Shown: positions 13,768 to 25,066 of the stretch, one piece after another
Position numbering within the stretch: position 1 is the stretch's first letter
Layout: each line of letters opens with the position of its first letter
Assembly: GCA_947561715.1 (NCBI GenBank)
Contig: OX387200.1
Span: 16,370,501 to 16,434,500, forward strand
Direction: 5' to 3'
From: Ascidia mentula
Taxonomy: Eukaryota > Chordata > Ascidiacea > Phlebobranchia > Ascidiidae
Length of the DNA: 64,000 nt
The notes under the pieces: model-generated
The model's database searches: none
Told to the model about the DNA's origin: nothing
Seen by the model: the letters and a program-made list of their open reading frames with translations, nothing else
Made by a program: the position numbers and the translations under genes

Positions 13768-15737
13768 TTAATGATGACTACTGTTTTGTTGCCTCATCTG
13801 AAAGGAAATTCTATCTTTCTTTACTCTGCATGCAATGTGGAAGTAGTGTTTCACCGCCTGACGAAACGTATCGTCGCGGAAGCTGTACACCAGAACATTA
13901 ACCAAGCTGCAACGACAAGAACATTGCATTAGTTAAGGCCAATATCACTGTAGATCTCTAAAATAGGCTATTCGAATTACGACTGACCTGTTGGATGTGC
14001 TGAAGTAGAAGCATGTTGCATATGGGACTGAAAAGTTGTTGCAATCAACAACCCCATTGTACGACAGTAGAAGCACAATCACGATTGGTACTGTAATAAA
14101 TACATAAAAAATGAATAAAAAAAAAATTAAGAAACGATTGCACTCACATAGTGTAATAGTGAAGCCGGTTTGCATCAGTGCCAGTGAAACGAAGATGCGT
14201 ATCTCACGTTTGTTGTTATCCTTAACTTCCTGCCACTTTTTTGCCAGTTTAAATCTTACTATCAATGCAGTGGAAATGGAAATAATAGTCTAAATCAAAA
14301 CATAAACGGTGTTGATTCTGAGTGCAATAGTTATTTACATTTTGTTGAAAAATATACTGTGAAATAAGGTTTACCAGGCTTAGCAGTCAAGTGGGGCGAT
14401 CCCGCCTTGCTATGCGAAAACATGGTATTATACTTCTGCGTATACTGTGAATTATATTCTTAAGAAGCACATAAAAACACTTTTCAACACATTCCATAGG
14501 CCTATATTCTCACCATGATAATAAAAGGCGAAGCGTAAATGCTGAGAAACAAGTGCAAAAGTTGCTTATAACTGCTGTCTGAATAAAGTGCCAGAGAAGC
14601 GCTGTACAAGAAGATTGGACTGGAATAAACGAACATGTAGACGTTCGGAAACCACGCTAAAATTAAAAGTGCAGGAATTATGGTTTACAATTGATTGTTG
14701 TTGAACAATTCAAGTTTTATGGCCGGTTAAAAAACGTTGTGACACAAGGAGAATTATTTCTTACCTGGTGCAGTTGATGAGATGAGAGCAGATACCCACA
14801 CAAACGCCAGTAAAATAAAAATTGTCCTCCACGTTTGCAGTCTGTACCCAAGCGGCCATCGTATTGCATACAAGCGTTGTTGGCCCATCAGAATCAAGTG
14901 GTGAAGGGACGACGTAAAACAAAACACGTAGAAAATACCACCAAAGTTTGCCTCCGCTGAACCGCACAATTGAATAGCTCTGTTGTTAAGTTGCTCCGGA
15001 GTCGAAACAAGTGACCATACAAAGTTGAACATGACCATCGTCATAATCTGGATGCCTGGAAAGATTTAGTATAGTTGTATAGTTTAAGACAGACAAAATT
15101 CATCTAAATGACATGGCGGTATATAGTACCGTACAAGAGCGGTATATAGTACCGTATAAGCATGTATGCTATAATACGTTTTCGCTCTGTGGCCCTATTT
15201 TAACAAAGAAATTTATATGCGAGCGCTAGTCGGGTAGAAATTATGTCCCAACATTATGTCAGATAAGATTTTTGTTTCTTTATCCACATGGTTTAAGAGG
15301 TCTTGTGGCGCAGGTGACTATTCAAATGGTTTCTAAACAAACACAACAAAAAATAAGAAGACAGCATTTAATGTGCTACGTCGGTTGTTTATTTTACCTG
15401 AAAGAAAATCTGCAACTGCCAAGGATGCTTTGATCGCATTGTGTTGCCCCGTAAATCCAGTTCTTTTCATTGCGGTGCAGAAAATGACGAAGCCATTGGA
15501 GATTAATATGGCTAAACCAAGCAGAAACACAATCACACCAAAAAACGCAGCTCCAACCATGCTGCATCTCTGACATGACCCCAGGCTCACGTTGGAACAG
15601 TCTGTGAAGGCTGAATTGTCACAAAAGGGCGGAACTCCACACAGAAAGTAAGTGTTGTTGGTTTGATTTTGGTTACCGACAGATGAATTTGCTCCCGGCG
15701 GTTGGACGAACAGATAGAACGGTGAATTCGGCTGCAT
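13768..15737 (-). CDS. GPCR-1: rhodopsin-like 7TM receptor, short N-terminus
   Basis: Exons 15737-15398, 15055-14765, 14656-14514, 14289-14148, 14090-13988, 13906-13768; 385 codons. Ligand unknown. The ectodomain is about 60 residues with NSS, NQT and NVS glycosylation sequons and five Cys (33, 39, 47, 55, 58) directly before TM1. TM1 keeps Asn in ISNGF and TM2 keeps Asp in SLAVADFLSG. TM3 ends GQQRLYAIRWP in place of DRY, TM4 has the single Trp, TM6 has TLLPIV, and TM7 reads LVNVLVYS in place of NPxxY. The TM4-TM5 loop has no Cys. It is the most diverged member in TM5, with a shorter acidic-poor tail. An acceptor-like TTTCAG lies 15 nt before the ATG. It is the last gene of the array in transcription direction. 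Confidence 0.88.
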
Positions 15738-16604
15738 TTTTATTATATTGACTGAAATATTATCAACCGTTTTACCAAACCTACTGAAAATATACGCATC
15801 TTCAAACCACCAAAAAAAGCTTTTATCTAAAATAGTTTTCTAACTTTAGCATGCCAAGATTTATATTATTTTTTGAATGTACAAACTAACATTCTTACTA
15901 CCTTGGTTGCCCTGTGGTAAAGTTGATGTCTACACCTCTGCAAGTATGATATTTAACATCGGGTGCTACATCCAGGACGTTTACTGTATTCAAAGGTGCA
16001 TTTTAGTTTGTGCCTGGGGTGCCAACACAGGATGCAAGATAGTTAGTCACACACTTCCTTCAGCAAGTCGTTAATCAGACACCACGGCCAAAGTGCCAAC
16101 TAAGACGCGCACACCCCATCACCAAACACCGCGTTACTTTTTTTTGCATTATCGTGTCCCTAAATATATAGACTAAAGCTAAACTGGTGCTGGTAACCGG
16201 AGTGTACAAAACAAATAATTTAATAGCCTATCAGCCTATCAGCCTATATGGCTTGTAATGTGAATTGGTTATATTATTACAAACTTAATAAATAAAAATA
16301 CAACGTGGACATATAGGCTAACAATATCCTACGTTAAAATGACCGCTTTTGCGTCCTGCGCACGCACCTTTTGTCTTATACAGATAGTCAGTCTATAGAG
16401 CAGATGTCACCAACCCTAATGCCCGGTTGCCGTTGAGTTTTCTCTTTCGCTTGTGGGACTTCTTCTAATATAATAGCAAGTTGTGTTTGGGGTTCGCAAG
16501 GTGCGCTTTATGTACATTCTATTGAAAGTAATGCAACACGTTTATCTAACCAACTTTGCACCACTCTTTAATTGATCTTGGTTTTAGTAACCCATAACAT
16601 ACAA
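15738..16604. other. Intergenic spacer, nothing recognised
   Basis: AT-rich DNA upstream of GPCR-1. It presumably carries that gene's promoter or outron. No ORF with recognisable homology and no clear repeat were seen. Confidence 0.4.
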
Positions 16605-17306
16605 ATGAACATCATAAATCACCTCTGTTTCCTTCTCGGAACTAGAACATTCACGGAACCAGATTGTAAATGCATTTGTAGAAATAACGAATCATAAACG
16701 AGCTCAACTATTGGTATCATTTTTGTTGTAGGCTACATATTTTGATGGGATTATACTGTTCATAAAGTGGCCAAATATAAACAACAGTGCAAGCAACCAG
16801 AGACAGATATCATTACCCAGTATTTCAAATTAACTGCGTGGTATGTTTCAGATGGTGATACATATGGACCTGGCGTGGGCGTTTACCGCAAAGAGCATTG
16901 TTAGAGAAATACAGAAGTAAAATATACTTTTTATGCAAATCAATTTGAGTGGGACGGTCGAATAAAGGTGTTCTATGTACATGTCATCGCCATGGCTTTG
17001 ATAGTTTTGCTGCTTTTCATAGTTTTGCTTTCCATACTTGCATACTTCGTAATCAAAAAAGTGAAAATAATATTTTCTGTACCAGCAACAAGTCATCGTC
17101 AAGACATGTACACAGAACACCATCATTACAATGAAGTTGTTACTGGTTAAATTGTTAATGAACCCTACTGTGAATCATTCAATGACTTTTATGGTTTCAA
17201 TGAGCAATCCGAAGTAGACCTTGTGGCCAAACCAACATTACCAGAGAAAGAGGATTATACTTTCCACTTGAATGAGAGGGACGTACTTTGCTACAAGTTT
17301 TTGTGA
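16605..17306 (+). pseudogene. Interrupted reading frame of a single-pass membrane protein
   Basis: In one plus-strand frame from 16746 to 17306 there are about 185 sense codons broken only by TAG at 16902 and TAA at 17148, far fewer stops than expected in such AT-rich DNA. The frame reads as a hydrophilic part (WDYTVHKVAKYK...), then DGDTYGPGVGVYRKEHC, then after the TAG an extracellular-like stretch and a strong hydrophobic segment (ALIVLLLFIVLLSILAYF). A basic stop-transfer KKVK and a cytoplasmic-like tail rich in Tyr and acidic residues follow. After the TAA the frame continues 51 codons to a TGA followed at once by AATAAA (17309-17314). A second coding-like frame, shifted by one, covers about 16623-16713. 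I recognise no family. Best read as a decayed receptor gene on the strand opposite to the array; a functional gene with an unrecognised splice pattern is possible. Confidence 0.45.
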
Positions 17307-17314
17307 AGAATAAA

Positions 17315-18208
17315 TGTAACACATATTTATTTGTTTATTTCTTTTTCGAATTTCCTCAAATATAGAGGTTTGGTAATTACGTTGGTGAAAAGGCATTTAG
17401 AGTTGAAAAGTGTTGCCTTTAATATTGTCCACTTGCTTAAATATGTTGTTCGCTCCATGTGTTCATTCAAAATGCAGTATATGTTTGTTTATTTGTTTGA
17501 TATTAAATTGGATTTTTGCTTGCTTATTTCCTGTTAGAACAAAGTACCACATACTGCTTTTTTTTATCCCAGCAGGCAGTAAACGCACTGTATGCGCACC
17601 AGCATTGTCAACACGACTGTTGTGCAAGGTTTATTTTTAAAACCATTTGATACTCACGATTACAAATTAGAATATAATAAAAAAAAACTTTTGACCGGGT
17701 CGCTGTCTGCGTGCAACATAACCCATGCATTATGTTATGTGCACAAGTAACCCTAAGTCATAATCATACTAAAGGCTTTCCTATCGTTGTTCCGATAAAC
17801 CATTCGACAGCTGTGTTGGTAGCCCCCAAACTCCACTGTGGCGCACTAATAAACGACGCTCCTCAATGCACGTTACTAAAAATAAAACGCGCCAAGAAAT
17901 GCGCGGCAAATGTGGAAAACAAAGATCTTAAAACAGGATGTTTATCAAATGTCAAAACAAATGTCGTGCAACCGCTTTTTATTTTTCCTACACATTTAGG
18001 AAATAATTTTGCATAAATTCATGCCAACTATTTTAGCTTCAACTGTAGTTTTTTTAAAAAATTTTGACGCCATCGTTGACAACATAAAGTCCGATCTGTA
18101 AACTTCACAACGCGAATTGAGAATCATGATTTTTGCATGTTGCTTCTCATATCACACATTCGCTTTATACAGTTTTGCAGTATATGCGCAAAACAAACAC
18201 AAAATATT
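17315..18208. other. Intergenic spacer upstream of GPCR-1 and 3' of GPCR-2
   Basis: AT-rich spacer. A plus-strand frame of 101 codons (17711-18016) has no recognisable domain and no splice or poly(A) context, so it is not called. GPCR-2 3' UTR is expected at the right end. Confidence 0.4.
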
Positions 18209-20733
18209 CTAAATATAAGTTGTCTGTTCTTTGCGACTGCTGGGTCTGGAGCTTGATTTGTTCGGTGGTCTCTGTAAGGCTCCTATCATCTCATCTTTCT
18301 TATTAATGCACATCTTCCCATAATAACGAACAGCATTACGGAACTGGTTGTCTCTCGCGCTGTATATGACCACGTTCACAAAACTAAAATACAATAAACA
18401 CAGGTGATTTAATAACACATATATTTAACTAGGTCAAGAAAATGTGGCTTGGATTCAGTTTGGCTGCGCTGCCACTGTTACCTTACAACAGGGCCCACCA
18501 AACTTACAAATCTAGTTAATCCGGCCAGTCGGCCTTGTTCCAAAAAAACAAAAAAAACGTTGTTTACACAGCATCGCCAGATAAATCCCTTGTGAGAAAT
18601 TTTTCTTTTTGTTTAGATCCTGCTTTCTTGACACTGCAATTCTATATTAATGCTTTTTCAAGGAGACCATTGTAGTAAAAATTATCTTGTATTGAACGAT
18701 TATGCGCTCCCCGATTGTCGCTGTTTACATCTTTATGACCTGTAATAAAAGATTGATTCCTGCCTTATATTGAGGCAAAAGTACGCATTTCGCATTTGAA
18801 AGAAATCCATTTTACATAAAATTCGCTGCTCTTTCTAATCCAGTCTTCTTGATAAAACAATAATCAATGCAAGCCAAACGGGGCGATAAGGCGATTTATA
18901 AAGCGGAATATATTTACAGATCAGTAAAGAACTAACGCTGGCCTTTAGTGGAGAAACATATAGAGTACAAATGATTATGTGACATCTAGATATAATTGGC
19001 AAGCTGCTTAAGAGAACTTTAGGTTTTTAAACTTATTTTATGTTCTGTTGCAATTACCTGTTAGACACACTGAGGTAGAAACAGACTGTATATGGAACAT
19101 TCAACTCGCTGCAGGAATACGACTTGGAGTAGAGGAGAATGGTCACAACCACGAGTGGAACTACAAACAAATTTAAACCAATATATGAGACATTTTGCCA
19201 CAAGAAATAAGTGAAATATTTTCAACAACAACCTACCAAGAGTGATGGTGTAACCGATCTGCATGAAAAAGAGGGTATAGTAAACCGACTGTTCGCGTTG
19301 TTGATCGCTCGGGTGCAAGTTTTTCCATTGCTTCGCTAGTCTTGTTTTCGTAAAAATCGCTGTAATGATTGTGGTGAGAGTCTGCGAATGTAATGCGAGT
19401 CGGAAATAAGTGTCAGTATTATCGATTGACTACACATTACGACCCAATTAAGTTGGTTGTTTGAAATAAATAACAAAAAAGTTTCTTTCCATTAAGTATG
19501 TAGGTTCAGATTCAAGTCGATTTTCCGCCTTGTGACTTGCAAGCATAGGCAATGGTTCAAACACTTAATACAAACACAGGAAGGCCGTTGGAAGCTTCTT
19601 ACCATAATAGAAAAGGGGACCAAGAAACAGCAGATAGCGAGGAAAAGAAGTGCAGTTGCATTGGCCGTTTCCAAGCTTTTTGCATAAACAGCAAGCCCGA
19701 AGTTGAGAACTGATGGCATGAAGTTAGTGACAAAGTATTGAGGAAACCACACTGCGTGCAATATAAGTTCATACGGAAATGAAACACGAAATTTTGTATC
19801 GACAGTTTACAATTAAAACCGACCTTTACATATAGATTTAGATATTTAGTAACATTTTTGCCGTTGCTTTGCACGTAGTTCTTACACATAGCAGAAGCTG
19901 TTAAAGTTGATAAAACCCAAGTGCATGCAATCAGGGCGTATACGGTTCTCTTCTTCTGGAGTTTGTACTTCATCGGTTGCGTGATTGCGTAGAGGCGCTG
20001 GGTTGCGAGAAGAAGAAGGTGATCAAGGGAAGCACAGTAACCGAGAAAATGTAGGAAGCTGCCAAATGAGACCGCAGGCTTTCCGCGCAGAAATATCTCC
20101 TGCTCTTCGAGTTGGCGGGATGTAGAGTTGATCGACCAACTGAAGTTGTAGACAATTACCATCAGGAGTTGAATTCCTGCAAAACGTTAAAGGGTTCAAT
20201 ATTTTATTTCACTGCGATATTTATGAAACTTTATAAATTATTGTGTTACAAAGTCCACGGTAGCGTATTGGCCACTGCTTTCTCTCAATCACAATGTTTA
20301 ACAAAAGTGAGCAGTTGCACAAACGCTATTCATCATTACCTTAAACATGATCAAAGCTGATGGAAATTAGGCGTCATTTAAAAAAAATATTCTACAAACC
20401 TGTGATCATATCAGCACTAGCAAGGGAAGCCTTTATTATGCTGTAATTGCCTGTAAATCCCGGCCTTTCAACTACAGTACAAAATATGATAAAACCATTG
20501 GCAATTAAAATGATAATGCCCAACAGTATGACTATAATCAAAAACAATGAAGCGGCCGCCATACTGCATGCAGGGCAGTATTTCAAGGTAATATTTTCGC
20601 ATAGCATTGAGACATTTTTCTCACAAAACGGCAATCTTCCACAGTGAGGCAGAACATTTGAGTTCGTTGGATAGACGAAACCTCCTGAGGTGTTATTAAA
20701 ACCCGCATGATGTACTATAAAAATTGAATCCAT
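18209..20733 (-). CDS. GPCR-2: rhodopsin-like 7TM receptor, short N-terminus
   Basis: Exons 20733-20400, 20176-19886, 19751-19603, 19381-19237, 19160-19058, 18383-18209; 398 codons. The start is the ATG giving MDSIF at 20733; the upstream in-frame TTG is not a plausible start. An acceptor-like TTTTAG lies 5 nt before this ATG. Five ectodomain Cys (31, 37, 45, 53, 56) precede TM1. The TM3 end is ATQRLYAITQP, and TM7 reads FVNVVIYSARDNQF. TM5 contains its own two Cys (LAICCFLVP), which other members lack. The C-tail is basic and Ser/Arg-rich. Intron 2 (134 nt) contains no stop in the exon 2 frame but would shift the frame if retained. Confidence 0.88.
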
Positions 20734-21614
20734 TTTGCCTAAAACATTCAAGCAGCACAAAAATGAAAGAAATTGTTATTACTTTTACTTTGCGTTAATA
20801 TTTTTAATTTTGCAACACACAAACTTTCTGATCTAGAGTTCAAAGTTAACTTTGATACTAAAATGTTAAATTGGCGTAAATTCCTCAAGCGGTAAACTTT
20901 GATAGTACTCCAGTCTACTAGCACGCTATTTAACATTTTACAACATAAATTTTCTTTTCTTTGAAACTCCACTTTCTCACCTAAGGGTCGCGAATAAGTT
21001 TGTAGCATCCCATTTTGTTACCCACAGCTGTAAACAAACGACTTAAACAGCGAATACAACATCCTTTATTCTACGACAAATAGCAGTTAGTGATTTACAG
21101 TTTTCGTGCTAAGACAAACTTCCGACAAGGATGTTCATTGACGTAATACAAACAACAAAATGTCCTTCCTCTTAAAAGGGAACTAGACCTTCCCCTTTAA
21201 CGAAACCACAACAATCTTTATGATTTGAGGAAGTCAATATCGCCAGTAAAACCATGTAATATTATTGCGTTGTGGACTCCCGTATTTGTTCTTGGCCATA
21301 TATAACATACGAACGGAAACCTTATACAATAACGATCAAAGCAAAGTGTGTCATTTAAGTGAGTGAATATAGACTGTAACTTAATATACTGTGGTTAAAC
21401 AGAGAAACAATGATTTTTTTCAAGTGCCATGTACGGATTAAAGGGCCACATGCACAAATCACTCAAATATTGCATTGAATCGCTTTACTCATATCCCACA
21501 GAACGCTTTTGTAGAAAGAATGGCTGCTGCAAAAAGTAAACACCAAACAAATGATCAGTATTCACACGTGAAAAAACTAAACATATCTGTTAACGTTTAT
21601 TAATAACGATATCA
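20734..21614. other. Intergenic spacer between GPCR-2 and GPCR-3
   Basis: AT-rich spacer of about 0.9 kb, no supported gene. It must contain the GPCR-2 promoter/outron and the GPCR-3 3' UTR. Confidence 0.4.
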
Positions 21615-23705
21615 CTATAAAAGATTGGATGCACTTTTTTGCCTTTCGATGTTCGACCCTTCGGGATGTTGATCGTTTACTGGTTTTGTTTTCCCCTTTA
21701 CTCCAATCTTTTCCCTCTTCGGCAAACACTTGTGAATGTAGTAAATTATTGCTTCTCGAAACCGACTGTCCCTTGCACTATACGTTAGAACGTTCACCAA
21801 GCTGTAATCAACGACAAAAGGTATTTTAGTGAAGAGGAAGCAATCAAGTTTCTGTTGCGACCGAAAACATGATTGGTGAAAACTTTATCCCAAAATAATT
21901 ATTATTCAATATGGTCCTAAGGCCCTAAAGCAGATATTAAAGAATTCAAACGATCTGTTTAGATTCAGAAGACACTCGAAAGAAAAATTGCATCCTATCG
22001 TCACATAATATTGTAGCAAATATTTCCTGCATACATATTTATTTTGTATTTTGAGGATACAGGAGGTGTGTTTATTTCATAATTGTTCTGAGTAACTAAC
22101 CTGTTTGTCATGCTCAGGTAGAAGCAAACAGTAAGAGCTCTGGTGTTTCCATTGCAGATGGTGTTGTAGGTGATTAGAGCGACAATTAAAATGGGTACTG
22201 CAAACCACAAAAAATGTGATTGGTAACTTTCTGGGAAATAGCAAAGTATTTACTAAAACATGCAACTAACGCCGCGTGATGACGAATCCGATTTGCATCA
22301 GAGCAAGTGTAATAAAAACAGACAACTCGCGCTTTTGTCGGCCAATTCTCATTTCACGAGTTGTCTTTGCCATTTTTTTCCTCAGCACAATTCCAGTTGC
22401 GACGAGTATTGTTGTCTGCAATTACACAAAGAATTGAAGGCTTTGGAAAAAATATGATATCCAAACAGCAATGAATCGCACAATAGAAAATGGACGTATA
22501 TTATACCATCATGATGAAAGGAAGCAAAAATACAAATGTAAACAGCAGGAAGAGCAACGTCTGGTGTGCCTCCGTGTTTACGAACGCAGTGAACCCGTAG
22601 AGAAGTATAGGTGGGGCATATCCAAGTATTAACTGATTAGGAAACCAAACTAAACACAATGAGCAAAATTATAAAACAAGACTATTTTGTAAACACAAAT
22701 TAATATAATAAGTGATGTTCGACAATTAAATTGTAAAATATATTGCAAATTATCTCACACAGAACCGATGCGGTGACGACCGACATTGCCCAGAAACCTG
22801 CAATCATGAGGTAAACTGTTTTAATGTTTTGTGCTCGGTACTCGATTGGCCGCACGATGGCGTACATGCGCATTCCCGCCATCAACAAAAGGTGGTGCAT
22901 GGTCGAGGTATGACCAAGAAGATACAGAAATGTAAACATCGCCGTTTCAGCGCTGCCTGTAAGTTCGGCACGACGTTTTGCGAACTGCAAAGCCGTCAGA
23001 TTGATTGACCAGGTGAAGTTGTAGAGCACCACAACCAGAAGGATTACGGCTAAAAAAATTAAATATCCGTTTTGCTATATGTGTACTTAATGTGAAACTT
23101 GTTGCTAATTTAGTGTTAACTTATTCTAATTAGGATACATCCTATTAAAAGTCTGGTCGATTGACTTTTTATCTAAATATAGCGTAAAGTTATTCTAAAT
23201 GGGAGGCAGAGCATTAAAAGTCTGGTATTGTCTAGTAGCTTTTGATATGGATTCACCACTGCGGCAGTGCAGCAATTTGCCACCTTTCTGATTATTTTTC
23301 AATTCTTTGTGACCGATATAATGTTTTCAAATCAATTAAATCACATTTCAGCCAAAATCTCGCTTCCTTCCCACCTGTGATTAAATCTGCTCCAGCCAAC
23401 GATGCTTTGATGGTGTTGTAGTTGCCAACGAAACCTGGCCTTTTCATCACGGTGCAAAACACAACAAAACCGTTGCTAATCAAAATCGCAAGACCAAGCA
23501 AGATGATAAACATTGCAAATCCCGAAGCATCCGCCATGTTACATTCAGAGCAGTGTCGTATCGAGATATTTTCACAAACAGGAAACATTGTTGATTTGCA
23601 GAATGGCAGGTTACCGCAAAAAAAGGAATAGTTGAAAATGGTTGAATTGGTTGAAGGATCAAGCACAAAACCCGTGCCAGGTATTATATTATCTATGTTA
23701 GCCAT
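21615..23705 (-). CDS. GPCR-3: rhodopsin-like 7TM receptor, short N-terminus
   Basis: Exons 23705-23375, 23049-22759, 22649-22507, 22415-22271, 22197-22101, 21801-21615; 397 codons. The N-terminus MANIDNIIPGTGFV carries NST and NIS sequons and five Cys (30, 36, 44, 52, 55). The DRY position is AGMRMYAIVRP, shared only with GPCR-4. TM5 follows WFPNQLILGYAPP. TM6 is entered from the basic RQKRELSVFITLALMQIGF. TM7 reads LVNVLTYSARDSRF. Exon 5 is 97 nt, two codons shorter than in most members. A clear acceptor (TTTTTAG) lies 3 nt before the ATG, so the mature 5' UTR is essentially absent unless a leader is spliced on. Closest relative in the window is GPCR-4. Confidence 0.9.
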
Positions 23706-25066
23706 GATCTAAAAATAGTTCATTTAACACGTTTGTTTCAAATAAACATCATATAAACCAGATAGCATGTTGTCAATATAAACTTAACTATAGATTTTGT
23801 TTTTAGATATGTCCTTCTGGCATTACCGGTACATAGATTTTATTTTAACCGTCGTATTGTCTGTCATTCGGCGAGTCTTCTTCCGGATTATAATATCTAC
23901 GCAACTTTTATGCCAGGAGGACTGTTCTTTTAAAACTATAACGCCTGTCAACAAAATCACTATAAACATTTTGTGTTTCAAAGTTACGAAACTGGATAAA
24001 ACAGATTTTTGTTCCATTGCACAACAGATCATTACGGATACAAACTTTATATCAGATGGATCTCCACACATAAATACCCTCCAATTTACATTTAAAACAA
24101 CAAATCGTATCAGTATTGACTGCTCTTTTCTAATGCTTGGCTTGGCCAAAAATAAATGTTACTTGTTTCATTTAACCGCAAAGCCTTTTAACCTGTGTGC
24201 TGTTAATCCATGAAAGTTCAACAAAAATATCCTCGTGCGCTGGCCTGAACACAACAGCTTCCGGAATAGTTCACACAGGCTCGCTTTTTTTACTTGAGTA
24301 ATAGCAGATTTACATCCGCGAGTCTCGCAGTGAGAAGCAAGTATGCTTGGGAGTTTGAAGGCTGCGCCATGATTCACTTCTTACGTCACTCTCATGAATG
24401 TGACGGGGTAGTCCAAAACCGGGGCTACGAAAGGGAATAACAGTTTGCGTAAGTAAATGTGTAGAGTAATTTCGCCATGTTTATGTAAACGCCTGTTGTT
24501 CGTTTTGCTGTTCGCACATTTTGTTTGTCTATCTTTATTCTTACCTCACCTCTTTGTTCACTTATACTTGTATATTTCTTGTTTATTTCCCAAACCTTTT
24601 GTTTGTGATTAGTTGGTTCACCCAGCATTTCACGTTTAGTTTTAAACGCCTGAGTGCTGATTGGTTGGTAGAAGATGTGTGTCACGCTGATTGGTCAGGA
24701 TGCTGACAGTCAAAATATTCAGTGGCATGCCCCAAACTGGCGCAACGTTATCACAGCACGATATCTTAATTCACGATTAAGCGTTAAACGTTGTACGTAA
24801 TTTCGCTTGAAGATAAATAGTTAAAGGTCGACGCACGCTAAAACCAGGCTGCAATTTCTTAGATACCATTGCCTTTTTTTTCTTTAACACAATTCCTTGC
24901 GATGAGTACCATTGTCTGCAAATACAGAATGGAAAGGAGGTATCAGAAAAGAATCAACGCAAACTTAGCGCAATAGTGAATTGTTGCAGGAAAAGATACC
25001 ACGCAAATAATGAACATTCAAATGTGCAAAAATATATCACATGTATCAAGCAATTACTGACAATTG
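23706..25066. other. Spacer with receptor exon relic and dispersed duplicate
   Basis: Contains a truncated copy of receptor exon 4 (24863-24915, listed separately). Also contains a block around 24235-24340 that is alike to 37065-37165 (shared cgctggcct-aacacaac and gagtaatagcagattta). Long plus-strand frames such as 23797-24213 have no recognised domain. Confidence 0.45.
24863..24915 (-). pseudogene. Relict exon 4 fragment of a GPCR-3/-4-type receptor
   Basis: On the minus strand a TTTGCAG acceptor is followed by acaatggtactcatcgca, matching the start of exon 4 of GPCR-4 (acaacactactcatcgca), then an A-rich stretch like the continuing AAGAAAG of that exon; homology then stops. No other exon of this gene is found nearby, so this is a remnant of a further array member. 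Confidence 0.55.

Noticed and set aside
16714..16731. An 18-nt GT...AG segment whose removal would join two coding-like frames.
   Set aside because: Far below the minimum intron size for animals; the region is better explained as a decayed gene.
20731..20760. Upstream TTG-initiated extension of GPCR-2 (CCLNVLGK before MDSIF).
   Set aside because: Not an ATG, and a splice acceptor lies between it and the proper ATG.
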